Assembly: GCA_016401345.1 (NCBI GenBank)
Contig: JAEACG010000002.1
Coordinates: 372,001 to 436,000, forward strand
DNA length: 64,000 nt
Direction: 5' to 3'
From: Fictibacillus nanhaiensis
Lineage (GTDB): Bacteria; Bacillota; Bacilli; Bacillales; Fictibacillaceae
Position 1 is the first letter of the stretch; each line of letters starts with the position of its first letter. The notes under the pieces are model-generated. The model ran no database searches and had not been told where the DNA came from. It worked only from the letters and a program-made list of their open reading frames with translations. The position numbers and the translations under genes are program-made. Below are positions 28,692-39,365 of the stretch, one piece after another.

Positions 28692-29351
28692 GTGGAACTA
28701 TATACCGTTATATTTAGAACGCTTTTTATTTACTTTTTAATCATGGTTATCTTTCGAATGATGGGGAAGCGCGAGATGGGACAATTATCCATCATAGATT
28801 TTGTTGTTTCAATCATGGTCGCAGAATTAGCTGTTATCTCAATCGAAGATCCTACGATTCCCATGTTGAATTCACTCGCGTCCATTTTTGTCTTGTTGGG
28901 TATCCAGCTTATATTAGCCCTCGTCTCTTTAAAGAGCAGAAGGATGAGAGAGATCGTTGACGGTAAACCTTCACTAATTATTAAAGAAGGTCAAGTGGAT
29001 GAACATGAGATGAAAAAGCAGCGTTACAACTTTGATGATTTATTAACACAATTACGTGAAAACAATATAAGAAGCTTGAACGAAGTTGAATTTGGAATTT
29101 TAGAAACAACGGGTAAGCTTTCCATTATAAAAAAAGATGAGGAATCCGAAAATACACCGATTCAAATGATTATGCCTCTCATTTTGGACGGGAAGATCTT
29201 AGAAGACAATCTTGAAAAGATGGATAAGACATCCTTTTGGTTAAGACAAGAGTTAAAGAAGGTAGGTTTTAAAGAAATAAAAAATATTTCGTTCTGTACA
29301 CTTAATGAGGATGGAACACTGTATGTCGACGAATTAAATAGCAAAAAATAA
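28692..29351 (+). CDS. DUF421 membrane protein (YetF/YrbG family)
   Basis: This 219-residue protein has three N-terminal membrane segments (about 5-85; FRMMGKREMGQLSIIDFVVSIMVAELAV is characteristic) and a soluble C-terminal DUF421 domain containing KPSLIIKEGQ and FDDLLTQLRENNIRSLNEVEF. YetF-type proteins occur in spores, and some family members affect germination. The GTG start at 28692 follows GGAAGGAGGGGAA. B. subtilis YrbG occupies this place. Confidence 0.88.
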   Translation: MELYTVIFRTLFIYFLIMVIFRMMGKREMGQLSIIDFVVSIMVAELAVISIEDPTIPMLNSLASIFVLLGIQLILALVSLKSRRMREIVDGKPSLIIKEGQVDEHEMKKQRYNFDDLLTQLRENNIRSLNEVEFGILETTGKLSIIKKDEESENTPIQMIMPLILDGKILEDNLEKMDKTSFWLRQELKKVGFKEIKNISFCTLNEDGTLYVDELNSKK

Positions 29352-29376
29352 AACAGCCGATCAGGCTGTTTTACAT
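29351..29376. terminator. Terminator shared by the yrbG-like gene and spoVB
   Basis: AAACAGCC and GGCTGTTT form the stem between convergent genes. T runs are short on both strands. Confidence 0.65.
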
Positions 29377-30921
29377 CCATTTTTTTATGATAGGTATGTG
29401 TTTAAGGTCTTCCTTGCCTAGGAGCTTAAAGAATATGAGAACAAACAAATAGATTCCGCATGTTGCAGATACACATATGGTCAGACCTTGTAATGGAGAA
29501 AATTGAGGCATCATGTACCTATACAGATAAACCGCCCCTCCTCCTGTAATGAAAATGGAAAGCAAGCATAAGACAAAATCTTTTACTACGATTGTGTAAC
29601 TGATGGCTTTGATCACTGTAGCGAAATGCAGCAAGGTAACCACTACTATACTAATAACGATTCCGAGTGCTGCTCCCATGATTCCGAACTCAGGTCGTGT
29701 AGCTAGAACGAATATGGCTGTTAATTTTACAAGAGCACCAATAAGGCTGTTGATCATGGCTGAGCGTGCAAGATTTAACGCTTGAAGCACAGCTTGTAAT
29801 GGACCTTGGAAGTAAAGGAAAAAGAAAAAAGGTGTCATGATTTTCACATATGATGCGGATGCAGGTGAATCATACATCAAGTCCATGATTGGGACCGCAT
29901 ATACATACATAATTACAGCCGCAATACCACCTGATAACATCGAGAGTCTGAGTGCTTGATTCAAGCGATGCTCAATCAAATGGTATTTTTTTTGTGCGTT
30001 CGCTTCACTGATGGCAGGTACTAAAGATATAGAAAGCGAATACGTAATGAACGTTGGCAGAAACAATAGTGGGATAACATAGCCTGCGAGTTCTCCATAT
30101 TGTGCGGTGGCCACAGCTGTAGTGATACCAGCAATCGCTAAACTATTTGCCACAACAATGGGTTCAAAAAAGTAGGAAACAGAACCGATCAATTGACTTC
30201 CAGTAGTTGGTAGTGCAATGTTCAGGAGATCTTTCATCGTTTCATGACCTTGCTTCAACTGCTTGAAAAAACCTTTTCGGATGCGCATCTTCTTTTTCAC
30301 TTTAAACATGGAAAACATATAAAGAAGTGAAGCGAGCTCACCGATAATAACAGAGATCATCGCGCCAGCTGCCGCGTATTCTACGCCATATGGTAGGAAC
30401 AAACCTGTCAATAATGCGACGAGAGCAATTCTGACCACTTGTTCGATGACCTGTGAATAAGCAGACGGTCTCATGTTCTGCAGACCTTGAAAATACCCTC
30501 TCAAGACCGAGGAGACTGCTATGACAGGAACTACGGGTGCGATGGCGAGCAACGGCCAAATCGTACGATCATCTGTAAAGAAGTATTCAGCTAATAACGG
30601 AGCTGCGATAAACAAAGCGATTGTGATCACAATGCTCAAAATTCCAGTGATGGCTAAAGATACGATCAATATTTTTCTTACTTTAGAACGATCTCCAGTT
30701 GCGTCTGCTTCTGCAACAAGTTTTGATATGGCGATCGGCAGACCAAGTCTTGTTAAAGTTACAGCTAATAAGAAGGTAGGGACTGCCATCATATAAAGGC
30801 CAACACCTTCGTGACCCATGACACGAGCCATGACGATACGATTAACGAAACCGAGTATTTTGGTTACAAGTCCTGCTAATATGAGCAGGATCGTTCCTTG
30901 CACGAGTGTTTGTTTTGTCAT
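29371..30921 (-). CDS. spoVB: Stage V sporulation protein B (MurJ/MOP-type flippase)
   Basis: This 516-residue polytopic protein of the MATE/MOP superfamily has about 14 membrane segments and the conserved GFVNRIVMARVMGHEGVGLY near the N-terminus. SpoVB is needed for spore cortex synthesis and is thought to flip lipid-linked cortex precursors. I start at ATG 30921 (MTKQTLVQGT), because GGACAGGTAAAG is upstream and B. subtilis SpoVB begins there; an upstream ATG at 30945 is possible. CATATAGT at 30957-30964 (minus strand) could be a sigma-E -10, with a poor -35. Confidence 0.93.
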   Translation of the reverse strand: MTKQTLVQGTILLILAGLVTKILGFVNRIVMARVMGHEGVGLYMMAVPTFLLAVTLTRLGLPIAISKLVAEADATGDRSKVRKILIVSLAITGILSIVITIALFIAAPLLAEYFFTDDRTIWPLLAIAPVVPVIAVSSVLRGYFQGLQNMRPSAYSQVIEQVVRIALVALLTGLFLPYGVEYAAAGAMISVIIGELASLLYMFSMFKVKKKMRIRKGFFKQLKQGHETMKDLLNIALPTTGSQLIGSVSYFFEPIVVANSLAIAGITTAVATAQYGELAGYVIPLLFLPTFITYSLSISLVPAISEANAQKKYHLIEHRLNQALRLSMLSGGIAAVIMYVYAVPIMDLMYDSPASASYVKIMTPFFFFLYFQGPLQAVLQALNLARSAMINSLIGALVKLTAIFVLATRPEFGIMGAALGIVISIVVVTLLHFATVIKAISYTIVVKDFVLCLLSIFITGGGAVYLYRYMMPQFSPLQGLTICVSATCGIYLFVLIFFKLLGKEDLKHIPIIKKWM

Positions 30922-31020
30922 CTTTACCTGTCCTTTCTTGGACAATCTTATATATCACTATATGCAAGTACATTGAACAGTCATGACAGCTTGTTTCATC
31001 TCGAAAGGAGAGAGATATAG

Positions 31021-31281
31021 ATGGAGAATACACATTTTTCGGAATGGAAAAGAGAAGTGAAGCCAGCGGTACAGAGTAAAAAAGAAGAATTTCATTACTT
31101 GGGGTATGAAAGTGTAACAGAAGAGGAAATATGGGAATGTGTGCAATCAAAATTAAAGAAAAAGAAAGTTGAGCCTCGTCTCTACGCGTTGGTTGACACA
31201 ATTTTAGCTCTTTCGCTAAATGATTTTATGACGTGGCTAACGATACGCTCATATAAAGAAGAGGGGCTGACCCAAGAGTAG
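31021..31281 (+). CDS. comN: Post-transcriptional regulator ComN
   Basis: An 86-residue protein of the ComN (YrzD) family with KKEEFHYLGYESVTEEEIWECV and the C-terminal LSLNDFMTWLTIRSY motif. In B. subtilis ComN controls comE mRNA through a 5' element and associates with DivIVA. CGAAAGGAGAGAG precedes the start. Its place between spoVB and secD is conserved. Confidence 0.9.
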   Translation: MENTHFSEWKREVKPAVQSKKEEFHYLGYESVTEEEIWECVQSKLKKKKVEPRLYALVDTILALSLNDFMTWLTIRSYKEEGLTQE

Positions 31282-31310
31282 AACTTACTTTTGGGCAGCC
31301 TTGTTCTTTT
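31262..31310 (+). terminator. Likely terminator after comN
   Basis: GGCTGACCCAA pairs with TTGGGCAGCC (one bulge) around a loop containing GAGTAGAACTTACTT. A weak T-rich tract follows, and the 5' arm overlaps the end of comN. Confidence 0.6.
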
Positions 31311-31377
31311 TGTTGATCCTAGGCTTGTTTTATCTTGGGAGTTTTTCTGAAAGGTCGTTGTTTAAAATAGCAGCTTT

Positions 31378-31457
31378 GAAGTTGTAAGGTGCTGTACTCG
31401 TGGAGACTAATCGCACGCTCCATGGTAAATGTGCAACATGGAGCCGAAATCAACTTC
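31378..31457 (+). repeat. Degenerate remnant of the interspersed hairpin repeat (copy G)
   Basis: About 80 bases retain AAGGTGCTGTACTCGTGG near the left end and ATGGAGCCGAAATCAACTT at the right end, matching the family termini with the central hairpin deleted. Flanking TTTTTCTGAAAG and CTTTCAGAAGAAAA are complementary to each other. Confidence 0.6.
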
Positions 31458-31530
31458 TTTCAGAAGAAAAATGGATACGAAAAACAACTTAAGTTTATTA
31501 TGTTTTATTTATGAACATTCACAGGACAAA

Positions 31531-31560
31531 TTGACAGAAAAAAACAACAATCGCTATAAT
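31531..31560 (+). promoter_or_regulatory. Sigma-A promoter for secD-secF
   Basis: TTGACA (31531-31536) and TATAAT (31555-31560) are both consensus, with an 18-base spacer, about 70 bases before secD. Confidence 0.75.
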
Positions 31561-31629
31561 GGGAAGGGTTAGTATTCGTACTTATACATAGTGTTGTCTT
31601 TTGATACAGCATGAAGGAGGTTTCTTGAA

Positions 31630-32946
31630 GTGGTAAAAAGGAGTAAGATCGTCATCTTTTTTGTTGTGCTTATCATGTTCGCAGCACTCATTGGGCTTAC
31701 AACAGAAAAGATTGTAAAAGGTACAAAGCTTGGACTAGATCTCCAAGGAGGATTTGAAGTACTTTACGATGTTGAACCTGTGAAAAAAGGTCAAAAAATT
31801 ACACAGGAAACATTGAAGAGTACGGTTGAAGCATTAAACAGCCGTATCAACGTATTAGGTGTCTCTGAGCCGGATATTCAAATCGAAGGAGACAACAGAA
31901 TTCGTGTTCAGCTTGCTGGAGTAACCGATCAGAACAAAGCACGTGAACTATTATCTACACAAGCTGAGTTAACATTCCGAGATGTGGACGATAAGGTGCT
32001 TTTAGATGGATCAGATCTAGAAGGAAATGGTGCAAAACAAACGTTTGAGTCTCAAAACAATAAGCCGATTGTTTCACTTAAGCTTAAAGACGCAGATAAG
32101 TTCGCTAAGATTACTGAAGAAGTTCTTCAGCGTCAGCCGCAAGGTGAAAACATCATGGTTATTTGGTTAGATTATGAAAAAGGTGACTCATTTAAAGAAG
32201 AACAGAAGAAAGAACTTGCTGGAAAACAGCCAAAGTATATTTCTGCACCTTATGTAAGAGAAAAACTTACTCAAAAAGATGTAACCATCACAGGTCAGTT
32301 CTCTGTTGAAGAAGCACAGAGCTTAGCTAAAATTTTAAATGCTGGAGCTCTACCCGTTAAACTTGATGAAGTGTATTCTACATCAGTTGGAGCGAAGTTC
32401 GGAGAGAAAGCATTAAATGAAACGGTATTTGCTGGCTTTATTGGAATTGCCGTAATCTTTTTATTCATGCTGATTTTCTATCGTGTGCCAGGAATCATTG
32501 CAGTCTTTACGCTTTCTATCTATATTTGGTTGATCCTAGCCATCTTCTATCTGATGAACGGGGTATTAACGCTGCCAGGTATCGCAGCTCTTATTCTTGG
32601 AGTGGGTATGGCGGTTGACGCTAACATCATCACGTATGAACGAATCAAAGAGGAACTAAGAAGCGGAAAATCTGTATTAAGTGCGTTTAAAGCCGGAAAT
32701 CGTCGTTCATTTACTACGATTTTTGATGCAAATATTACGACTATCCTTGCAGCCGCTGTTTTGTTCGCATATGGAACAAGCTCAGTAAAAGGATTCGCGT
32801 TGGTTTTAATTATTTCAGTACTGGCAAGTTTCATCACAGCCGTGTTTGGCTCAAGGCTTTTCCTAGGCTTATGGGTACAGTCACGTGTAATGGATAAGAA
32901 GCCAGGTTTGTTTGGTGTAAAGGAGAGTGACATACGTGAGCTTTAA
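31630..32946 (+). CDS. secD: Protein translocase subunit SecD
   Basis: SecD with SecF uses the proton gradient to complete protein export. The 438-residue protein has one N-terminal membrane segment, LGLDLQGGFEVLYDV, a P1 periplasmic-type domain, and five C-terminal membrane segments starting near 265 with GVGMAVDANIITYERI. The GTG start at 31630 follows AAGGAGG. B. subtilis has one fused SecDF polypeptide. Here SecD ends with its own stop and secF starts in another frame, overlapping by 11 bases. Confidence 0.97.
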   Translation: MVKRSKIVIFFVVLIMFAALIGLTTEKIVKGTKLGLDLQGGFEVLYDVEPVKKGQKITQETLKSTVEALNSRINVLGVSEPDIQIEGDNRIRVQLAGVTDQNKARELLSTQAELTFRDVDDKVLLDGSDLEGNGAKQTFESQNNKPIVSLKLKDADKFAKITEEVLQRQPQGENIMVIWLDYEKGDSFKEEQKKELAGKQPKYISAPYVREKLTQKDVTITGQFSVEEAQSLAKILNAGALPVKLDEVYSTSVGAKFGEKALNETVFAGFIGIAVIFLFMLIFYRVPGIIAVFTLSIYIWLILAIFYLMNGVLTLPGIAALILGVGMAVDANIITYERIKEELRSGKSVLSAFKAGNRRSFTTIFDANITTILAAAVLFAYGTSSVKGFALVLIISVLASFITAVFGSRLFLGLWVQSRVMDKKPGLFGVKESDIREL

Positions 32947-33844
32947 ATACGACTTTGTAAAAAACAGAAACCTTTACTTCATCATCTCGACTCTCCTTAC
33001 GGTTATTGGAATTGTATTCTTGCTTACAGCTGGATTAAAGCTAGGTATTGATTTTGATAGTGGATCGCGTGTAAATATACAAGCGAATGAAACACTTACC
33101 AATGAAAGTGTAGAAGAAGAGTTTAAGTCTCTTGGACTTGAACCTGAAGCTGTCGTTCTTGCAGGAAAAAATGATCAAGCGAATGTATCCTTTAAAGGGG
33201 CACTATCAAAGGACGAAGTTGTGAAGATCAACGCTCACTTTGAAGAGAAATATGGTGAAACGCCGAGTATCAGTACTGTTACGCCCACGGTTGGCCGTGA
33301 GTTAGCACAGAATGCGTTTTTTGCCGTGCTGATTGCTTCTGTTGGTATCATCATCTATGTAGCGTTCCGTTTTGAATGGAGCATGGCTGTTGCATCCGTA
33401 GTTGCTTTATTACATGATGCTTTTATGATCATTGCCGTATTCAGCATCTTCAGGATAGAAGTAGACCTTCCATTCATTGCAGCAGTTCTAACGATTGTTG
33501 GTTATTCGATTAACGACACGATCGTTACGTTTGACCGGATTCGAGAGAACATGAGACTTGAAAAAGTAAGAACACAAGAAAAACTGGCAGAAATCGTAAA
33601 CAGAAGTATTTTTGAAACGTTGGGTCGTTCGATCAATACCGTTCTAACGGTTATTATCGCAGCAGTAGCGCTATTGATCTTTGGAGCTGATTCAATCAGA
33701 AACTTCTCGATCGCCTTGCTGATCGGTTTAACATTTGGTGCATATTCTTCCATCTTTATCGCTTCTCAGTTGTGGTACGTTATGAAATCAAGACAGATGA
33801 AATCAAAAAAGACACGACCAGTTGAAGCGGAGCCAGAAATTTAA
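32936..33844 (+). CDS. secF: Protein translocase subunit SecF
   Basis: A 302-residue partner of SecD with KLGIDFDSGSRVNI near the N-terminus and the conserved FIAAVLTIVGYSINDTIVTFDRIREN. The start is GTG 32936 (MSFKYDF): AAAGGAG at 32919-32925 is about 10 bases upstream, too close to the other in-frame GTG at 32927. Overlap with secD by 11 bases suggests coupling. The yrvC/yrvD genes that precede recJ in B. subtilis are absent. Confidence 0.96.
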   Translation: MSFKYDFVKNRNLYFIISTLLTVIGIVFLLTAGLKLGIDFDSGSRVNIQANETLTNESVEEEFKSLGLEPEAVVLAGKNDQANVSFKGALSKDEVVKINAHFEEKYGETPSISTVTPTVGRELAQNAFFAVLIASVGIIIYVAFRFEWSMAVASVVALLHDAFMIIAVFSIFRIEVDLPFIAAVLTIVGYSINDTIVTFDRIRENMRLEKVRTQEKLAEIVNRSIFETLGRSINTVLTVIIAAVALLIFGADSIRNFSIALLIGLTFGAYSSIFIASQLWYVMKSRQMKSKKTRPVEAEPEI

Positions 33845-33863
33845 AGTAAATATCATTCATAAA

Positions 33864-33892
33864 TTGTCACCTCTTATCCTGTTTTGTATAAT
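33864..33892 (+). promoter_or_regulatory. Candidate sigma-A promoter for recJ
   Basis: TTGTCA (33864-33869), a 17-base spacer and TATAAT (33887-33892) lie 23 bases before the recJ start. AAGAGGTGA then serves as ribosome binding site. Confidence 0.65.
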
Positions 33893-33915
33893 GAATAGGT
33901 TAAGAGGTGATTTTT

Positions 33916-36267
33916 ATGTTGGAGCCTAGAACTAGGTGGGAGATTCAAGAACCATCCGAAGACAAGGTAAAATGGTTGTCACAAGAATTAGATATCCCTC
34001 TTCTGATCGCGAATCTATTGGTTGTCAGAGGAATTGAAACGATAGAAAAAGCAGAAGCATTTTTAAAAATAGATACTGATCAATTTCATGATCCTTTCTT
34101 GATGGATGGGATGACAGAGAGCGTTGAGCGGATACATAGAGCTATAGAATCTAATGAAAAGATTTTAATTTTTGGCGATTATGATGCTGATGGTGTAAGT
34201 AGTACGACGGTAATGTACTATGCACTGAAAGAACTCGGTGCACAGTTTGACTATTATATTCCTAACCGTTTTACAGAAGGCTATGGTCCGAATGAGCCTG
34301 CATTAAGAAAAGCGAAAGAGGATGGTTATTCTCTCGTTGTAACCGTTGATACAGGAATCTCAGCTGTACATGAAGCAAATATCGCAAAAGAGATCGGGTT
34401 AGACTTTATCATCACGGACCACCACGAGGCACCTCCTGTATTGCCGGATGCTTATAGCATTATCAATCCTAAGAAACCAGGTTGCACTTATCCATTCTCT
34501 GGACTCGCAGGTGTAGGTGTAGCATTTAAAGTAGCACATGCCCTTCATGGTAAGCCACCGCTACATTTGCTTGATTATGCATGCATTGGAACAATAGCGG
34601 ACCTTGTTCCGCTTGTTGATGAAAATAGGGTAATCGCAAAACTTGGGATAGAAGCACTCTCGAAAACGGATAAGATCGGATTGCAAGAACTGCTAAAAGT
34701 AGCGGGTCTTTATGAAAAAGAACTTACAGCTGAAGATGTAGGATTCGCGATCGGACCGCGAGTGAATGCAGCAGGAAGACTTGGTTCAGCGATGCCGGTG
34801 GTGGAGTTGTTTACTTCAACTGATCGAGACGAATCAGCCATGTTGTCACAAGAGATCGATTCCGTAAACAAGGAACGTCAAGGAATCGTAAACGAGATTA
34901 CAAAAGAAGCGATCGCGATGGTCGAAGAAAGTTATCTTCCTGATGAGAATGAAGTGCTAGTCCTTGCCAAAGAGGGCTGGAATCCTGGGGTTATTGGGAT
35001 TGTTGCTTCACGATTGGTTGAAAAATTTTATCGTCCTACGATCGTTCTATGTTTAGACCCTGAAAAGGAAACAGCAAAAGGATCAGCGCGTAGCATCAAA
35101 GGGTTTGATATGTTTGAGAATCTTTCAGGATCTAGAGACATTCTACCTCATTTCGGTGGACATCCAATGGCAGCAGGAATGACCCTTTCTATGCATGATG
35201 TCGATGAATTACGAAGTAGGCTAAACCGGCAAGCTAAGGATTGTTTAAAACCAGAAGATTATCTGCCGGTTACAACGGTTGATCTTACAGCTAGATTAAA
35301 TGAGATCTCACTAGAAACGGTTGAGCTTTTAAGTACATTAGCTCCTTTCGGTGTTGGAAATCCATCGCCTCGCGTAATGGTTGAAGAAGTTCCAATCCGT
35401 GAGATGAAAAAGATTGGGAGTCAATCAAACCACCTCAAACTGCAAGTGGGCAATGGTGAGCTTTCGGTTTTAGATTGCATCGGTTTTCAAAAAGGTAGCT
35501 TGTTAGAAGAGATGACGCCATATTCATTGATTTCAATCGTGGGTCAGATCCAACTGAACGAATGGAACGGCTATAGAAAACCTCAGCTTCTTCTTGAAGA
35601 TCTTTCTGTAAATCATTTTCAGCTGTTTGATTATCGAGGTCTGAAAGATGCTGCAAAACGGTTGATCGGACTGCCGTACTCGAAAACATGTTTTATCGCG
35701 TTTGAAGAAGAAACAGTAAAGCATAAAGATTTTGAAGCGCTATCTGACCAAGTGATTGGTGAAGACGAGTTATTGACTCTACCGGAGGATTATTTTAAAG
35801 AAAAGAATTTAGTTTTCTTAGATGTTCCTCCTTCTCTCACGCGCTTTTCAGAATGGCTGGAAACTATCGGTGAACCTTCAAGAATCTACGCAGTGTTCCA
35901 TCAGAGTACAGAACACTTTTTCACGACTTTACCGACCAGAGAACACTTCAAATGGTTTTATGGGTTTCTTGCTAAAAGAAAAACCTTTAATGTCAAAAGG
36001 GATGGTGCAGAACTAGCCAAATGGAAAGGCTGGTCGAAAGAAACAATAGATTTCATGTCAAAGGTGTTTTTTGAGCTGGATTTTGTTACAATAGACGATG
36101 GTGTTATTTTCATTAACAAAGAACCTAGCAAAAGAGAATTAGAAAGTTCTGAAACGTATCAGAAAAAGTTTGAACAAGCAGACATTGAAAATCAGCTCGT
36201 TTACTCTTCTTATCATTCTTTAAAAAGCTGGTTTACAGAACAAACACGGCCAAAAGCCAGTTTGTAA
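33916..36267 (+). CDS. recJ: Single-stranded-DNA-specific exonuclease RecJ
   Basis: This 783-residue 5'-3' exonuclease has DHH-family motifs [26 protein letters not shown] and ITDHHEAPP in the first 175 residues, DHHA1 at about 350-460 with [12 protein letters not shown], and an OB-like region. A Bacillus-type C-terminal extension completes the usual length. ATG 33916 is used because AAGAGGTGATTTTT precedes it; the GTG at 33907 lies in that site. Confidence 0.96.
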   Translation: MLEPRTRWEIQEPSEDKVKWLSQELDIPLLIANLLVVRGIETIEKAEAFLKIDTDQFHDPFLMDGMTESVERIHRAIESNEKILIFGDYDADGVSSTTVMYYALKELGAQFDYYIPNRFTEGYGPNEPALRKAKEDGYSLVVTVDTGISAVHEANIAKEIGLDFIITDHHEAPPVLPDAYSIINPKKPGCTYPFSGLAGVGVAFKVAHALHGKPPLHLLDYACIGTIADLVPLVDENRVIAKLGIEALSKTDKIGLQELLKVAGLYEKELTAEDVGFAIGPRVNAAGRLGSAMPVVELFTSTDRDESAMLSQEIDSVNKERQGIVNEITKEAIAMVEESYLPDENEVLVLAKEGWNPGVIGIVASRLVEKFYRPTIVLCLDPEKETAKGSARSIKGFDMFENLSGSRDILPHFGGHPMAAGMTLSMHDVDELRSRLNRQAKDCLKPEDYLPVTTVDLTARLNEISLETVELLSTLAPFGVGNPSPRVMVEEVPIREMKKIGSQSNHLKLQVGNGELSVLDCIGFQKGSLLEEMTPYSLISIVGQIQLNEWNGYRKPQLLLEDLSVNHFQLFDYRGLKDAAKRLIGLPYSKTCFIAFEEETVKHKDFEALSDQVIGEDELLTLPEDYFKEKNLVFLDVPPSLTRFSEWLETIGEPSRIYAVFHQSTEHFFTTLPTREHFKWFYGFLAKRKTFNVKRDGAELAKWKGWSKETIDFMSKVFFELDFVTIDDGVIFINKEPSKRELESSETYQKKFEQADIENQLVYSSYHSLKSWFTEQTRPKASL

Positions 36268-36287
36268 TTTTCAGGAGGCAAAGATTC

Positions 36288-36800
36288 ATGGATTATAAGC
36301 CGTTTATTTCAGTAGTAGAGAATTTCCCAATCGAAGGCATTCGTTTTAAAGATATTACTTCACTTATGTCTGATGGTGCAGTATATAAACAAGCAATGGA
36401 TGATATTGCTGTATACGCAAAAGAAAAACAGGTAGACGTGATCGTCGGACCTGAAGCACGTGGGTTTATCGTAGGTTGCCCGGTCGCTTACACGTTAGGA
36501 TTAGGATTTGTCCCTGTTCGTAAAGAAGGTAAACTTCCTCGTGAAGTAATTAAAGTTGATTACGGTCTTGAGTATGGTAAAGATGTATTAACGATGCATA
36601 AAGACGCGATCAAACCAGGACAAAGAGTCTTGATCACAGACGACCTACTCGCAACAGGTGGAACGATCGAAGCAACGATCAAGCTTGTAGAAGAGCTTGG
36701 CGGAGTAGTTGTAGGAATCGCATTCATGATTGAACTTACTTACCTAGATGGCCGTAAAAAACTTTCAGGTTATGATATCTTCACTTTAACTCAATACTAA
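36288..36800 (+). CDS. apt: Adenine phosphoribosyltransferase
   Basis: Salvages adenine to AMP with PRPP. In the 170-residue protein the PRPP-binding loop is [16 protein letters not shown] near 120, and [10 protein letters not shown] and [10 protein letters not shown] are typical. TTCAGGAGGCAAAG precedes the start. The recJ-apt-relA order is conserved in Bacillaceae and joins purine salvage to (p)ppGpp metabolism. Confidence 0.98.
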   Translation: MDYKPFISVVENFPIEGIRFKDITSLMSDGAVYKQAMDDIAVYAKEKQVDVIVGPEARGFIVGCPVAYTLGLGFVPVRKEGKLPREVIKVDYGLEYGKDVLTMHKDAIKPGQRVLITDDLLATGGTIEATIKLVEELGGVVVGIAFMIELTYLDGRKKLSGYDIFTLTQY

Positions 36801-36806
36801 AACGAT

Positions 36807-36839
36807 GAAAGAGTTCCTTTTGAAGGGGCTCTTTTTTAG
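36807..36839 (+). terminator. Likely intrinsic terminator after apt
   Basis: AAGAGTTCC and GGGGCTCTT form a mostly paired stem with an 8-base loop, followed by TTTTTT. Confidence 0.7.
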
Positions 36840-36890
36840 TGTTTTTACTAAAAGAAGGATTGCTATAAATTCTTTTCTTCATTGTAAATT

Positions 36891-37021
36891 TTGATTGGAG
36901 CGGAAGGTGCAAGACTCTCGGCTAGGACAAGCGGTCAGGTGAGACCCTTAAAGGCGCAAAGCGGCAAGGGGCTCACCGCCTGCCCCGCGGAAAGCGAAGC
37001 ACCTGGAGCGGAAATCAACCA
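36891..37021 (+). repeat. Interspersed hairpin repeat, short form (copy D)
   Basis: Runs TTGATTGGAGCGGAAGGTGC to GAAGCACCTGGAGCGGAAATCAACC. GGTGAGACCCTT and AAGGGGCTCACC enclose GGCGCAAAGCGGC. Closest to copy C. It lies upstream of the relA promoter. Confidence 0.9.
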
Positions 37022-37095
37022 CCCTCTAAAAAATTGTTTTTTTTACAATCCTGTCACAAAATCTGCTCAATCATTCGACAAATTTCGTTTTTTGC

Positions 37096-37124
37096 TTTAC
37101 ATGAAGGGTCAATTTAACGATAAT
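37096..37124 (+). promoter_or_regulatory. Candidate sigma-A promoter for relA
   Basis: TTTACA (37096-37101), a 17-base spacer and GATAAT (37119-37124) lie 36 bases before relA, downstream of repeat D. Confidence 0.45.
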
Positions 37125-37159
37125 AGAAGCAATATACAATGACAACGTAAGGTGATTCC

Positions 37160-39343
37160 ATGACGATTGAGGAAGTATTGCAAAAAGCGGAGAGCTATCT
37201 TTCAAAAGACGACTTAAGCTTCATCACGAAGGCTTATGAATACGCAAGAAATGCACACGAGGGACAGTTCCGTAAATCGGGAGAGCCCTATATTCATCAT
37301 CCTGTTGAAGTAGCAGCCATTCTGGTGAATCTCCAGATGGATCCTGTAACTGTAGCAGCAGGGTTTCTTCATGATGTAGTTGAAGATACACCGATAACAC
37401 TCAAAGATATTTCCACTCAGTTCAATGAAGAAGTGGCAATGCTTGTTGATGGTGTAACGAAGCTTAAGAAGATCAAATTCAAGTCTAAAGAAGAACAGCA
37501 GGCTGAGAACCACCGGAAGATGTTCGTCGCTATGGCACAAGATATTCGTTGTATCTTGATCAAGCTGGCAGACCGTCTTCACAATATGCGCACATTAAAG
37601 CATATGCCAAAAGAAAAGCAGATACAAAAAGCGAATGAGACACTTGAAATCTTCGCTCCGCTTGCCCATCGCCTTGGGATTTCGACAATAAAGTGGGAGC
37701 TTGAAGATGTTTCTTTAAGATACCTAAATCCACAGCAATACTACAGAATCGTTAACTTGATGCAGCAAAAGCGTGCTGAACGGGAAGAGTATGTTCATCA
37801 AGTGATGGATGAGATGAAGAGTAAGCTTAAAGAAGTAAACATTCAGGTAGATATCTCTGGAAGACCGAAACATATCTATAGCATCTATCGAAAAATGGCT
37901 AAACAAGGAAAGCAGTTCAATGAGATCTATGACCTTTTAGCTGTTCGAATCATCGTACAGAATATTAAAGACTGTTATGCAGCTCTTGGTATTATTCATA
38001 CAGCCTATAAGCCGATGCCTGGGCGATTTAAAGATTATATCGCCATGCCAAAGGCAAATATGTACCAGTCCCTTCATACGACGGTAATCGGACCAAAAGG
38101 CGATCCTCTCGAGGTCCAGATCAGAACGTCTGATATGCATCGCGTTGCTGAATACGGGATTGCAGCACACTGGGCATACAAAGAAGGAGCAACGAAAGCC
38201 CCTGTTAGCTCATTTGAAAATAAATTAACTTGGTTCCGTGAAATTCTAGAATGGCAAAATGATGTTGTGGATGCGGAAGAATTTATGGAATCACTTAAGG
38301 TCGACCTTTTTTCTGATATGGTGTTCGTGTTCACTCCAAAAGGAGATGTTTATGAGCTGCCGTTTGGATCGGTTCCTATTGATTTTGCATACCGCATTCA
38401 TACCGAGATTGGTAACAGATGTATTGGTGCAAAAGTGAATGGAAAGATGGTCACGTTAGACTATCGTTTGAAAACGGGAGATATTATCGAGATCTTAACG
38501 AGCAAACATTCCTACGGACCGAGTCAGGATTGGCTGAAGATCACACAGAGTTCTCATGCGAAAAACAAGATTCGCCAATGGTTTAAGCGCGAGAGAAGAG
38601 AAGAGAATGTCGCAAAAGGCAAAGAGCTTGTTGAAAAAGAGATCAAGAATCGTGGATACGATCTGAAAGACATCTTTACGAACGACAACATTCAATATGT
38701 CGCTCAAAAGTATAACTTTGCAGGCGAAGAAGATATGTACGCTGCTGTAGGGTATAACGGTATTACGGCTGCACAGATTGCCACTCGATTAACGGATAAA
38801 GTTAGACGCAAAAAAGAACAGGACCCGGATAATTCCGAGCTGCTTGATGCGATAAGAGATTCTGCTGAAAAACCTGAACCAAAGCGAAGAACAGATTCTG
38901 GTATCGTAGTTAAAGGCATCGATAATATGCTGATTCGTTTATCTAAATGCTGTAATCCAGTTCCTGGAGATGACATTGTCGGTTATATCACAAAAGGTCG
39001 TGGTGTATCTGTTCACCGTGAGGATTGTGTCAACGTACACAACGAAGATGCCCAAGTACGTCTCTTACCTGTTGAATGGGAAGGGAATCTGGAGCAACCG
39101 AAAAATTATAATGTGGACATTGAGATCAACGGATTTGATCGTCGTGGCCTTCTAAATGAGGTTCTGCATGCAGTTGCAGAAACGAAAACGAATATTACAG
39201 CAGTAAGCGGCAAGTCAGATCGCAACAAGATGGCTACCATCAGTATGTCAATCTCGATCCACAACGTAAGTCATCTTCAAAAAGTGGTCGAACGAATTAA
39301 AAGAATTCCTGACATATATGCGGTTAGAAGATTGATGCAATAG
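37160..39343 (+). CDS. relA: Bifunctional (p)ppGpp synthetase/hydrolase RelA/SpoT (Rel)
   Basis: The 727-residue long Rel protein has an HD hydrolase domain (about 40-150; [10 protein letters not shown] and HDVVEDT), a synthetase domain (about 235-350; [12 protein letters not shown] and [10 protein letters not shown]), a TGS domain (about 390-450) and a C-terminal ACT domain (about 650-727). The hydrolase metal residues are intact, so both activities are expected. AAGGTGATTCC precedes ATG 37160. dtd follows after 22 bases. Confidence 0.98.
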   Translation: MTIEEVLQKAESYLSKDDLSFITKAYEYARNAHEGQFRKSGEPYIHHPVEVAAILVNLQMDPVTVAAGFLHDVVEDTPITLKDISTQFNEEVAMLVDGVTKLKKIKFKSKEEQQAENHRKMFVAMAQDIRCILIKLADRLHNMRTLKHMPKEKQIQKANETLEIFAPLAHRLGISTIKWELEDVSLRYLNPQQYYRIVNLMQQKRAEREEYVHQVMDEMKSKLKEVNIQVDISGRPKHIYSIYRKMAKQGKQFNEIYDLLAVRIIVQNIKDCYAALGIIHTAYKPMPGRFKDYIAMPKANMYQSLHTTVIGPKGDPLEVQIRTSDMHRVAEYGIAAHWAYKEGATKAPVSSFENKLTWFREILEWQNDVVDAEEFMESLKVDLFSDMVFVFTPKGDVYELPFGSVPIDFAYRIHTEIGNRCIGAKVNGKMVTLDYRLKTGDIIEILTSKHSYGPSQDWLKITQSSHAKNKIRQWFKRERREENVAKGKELVEKEIKNRGYDLKDIFTNDNIQYVAQKYNFAGEEDMYAAVGYNGITAAQIATRLTDKVRRKKEQDPDNSELLDAIRDSAEKPEPKRRTDSGIVVKGIDNMLIRLSKCCNPVPGDDIVGYITKGRGVSVHREDCVNVHNEDAQVRLLPVEWEGNLEQPKNYNVDIEINGFDRRGLLNEVLHAVAETKTNITAVSGKSDRNKMATISMSISIHNVSHLQKVVERIKRIPDIYAVRRLMQ

Positions 39344-39365
39344 GATTTAAGGAAGTGATTCTGCA

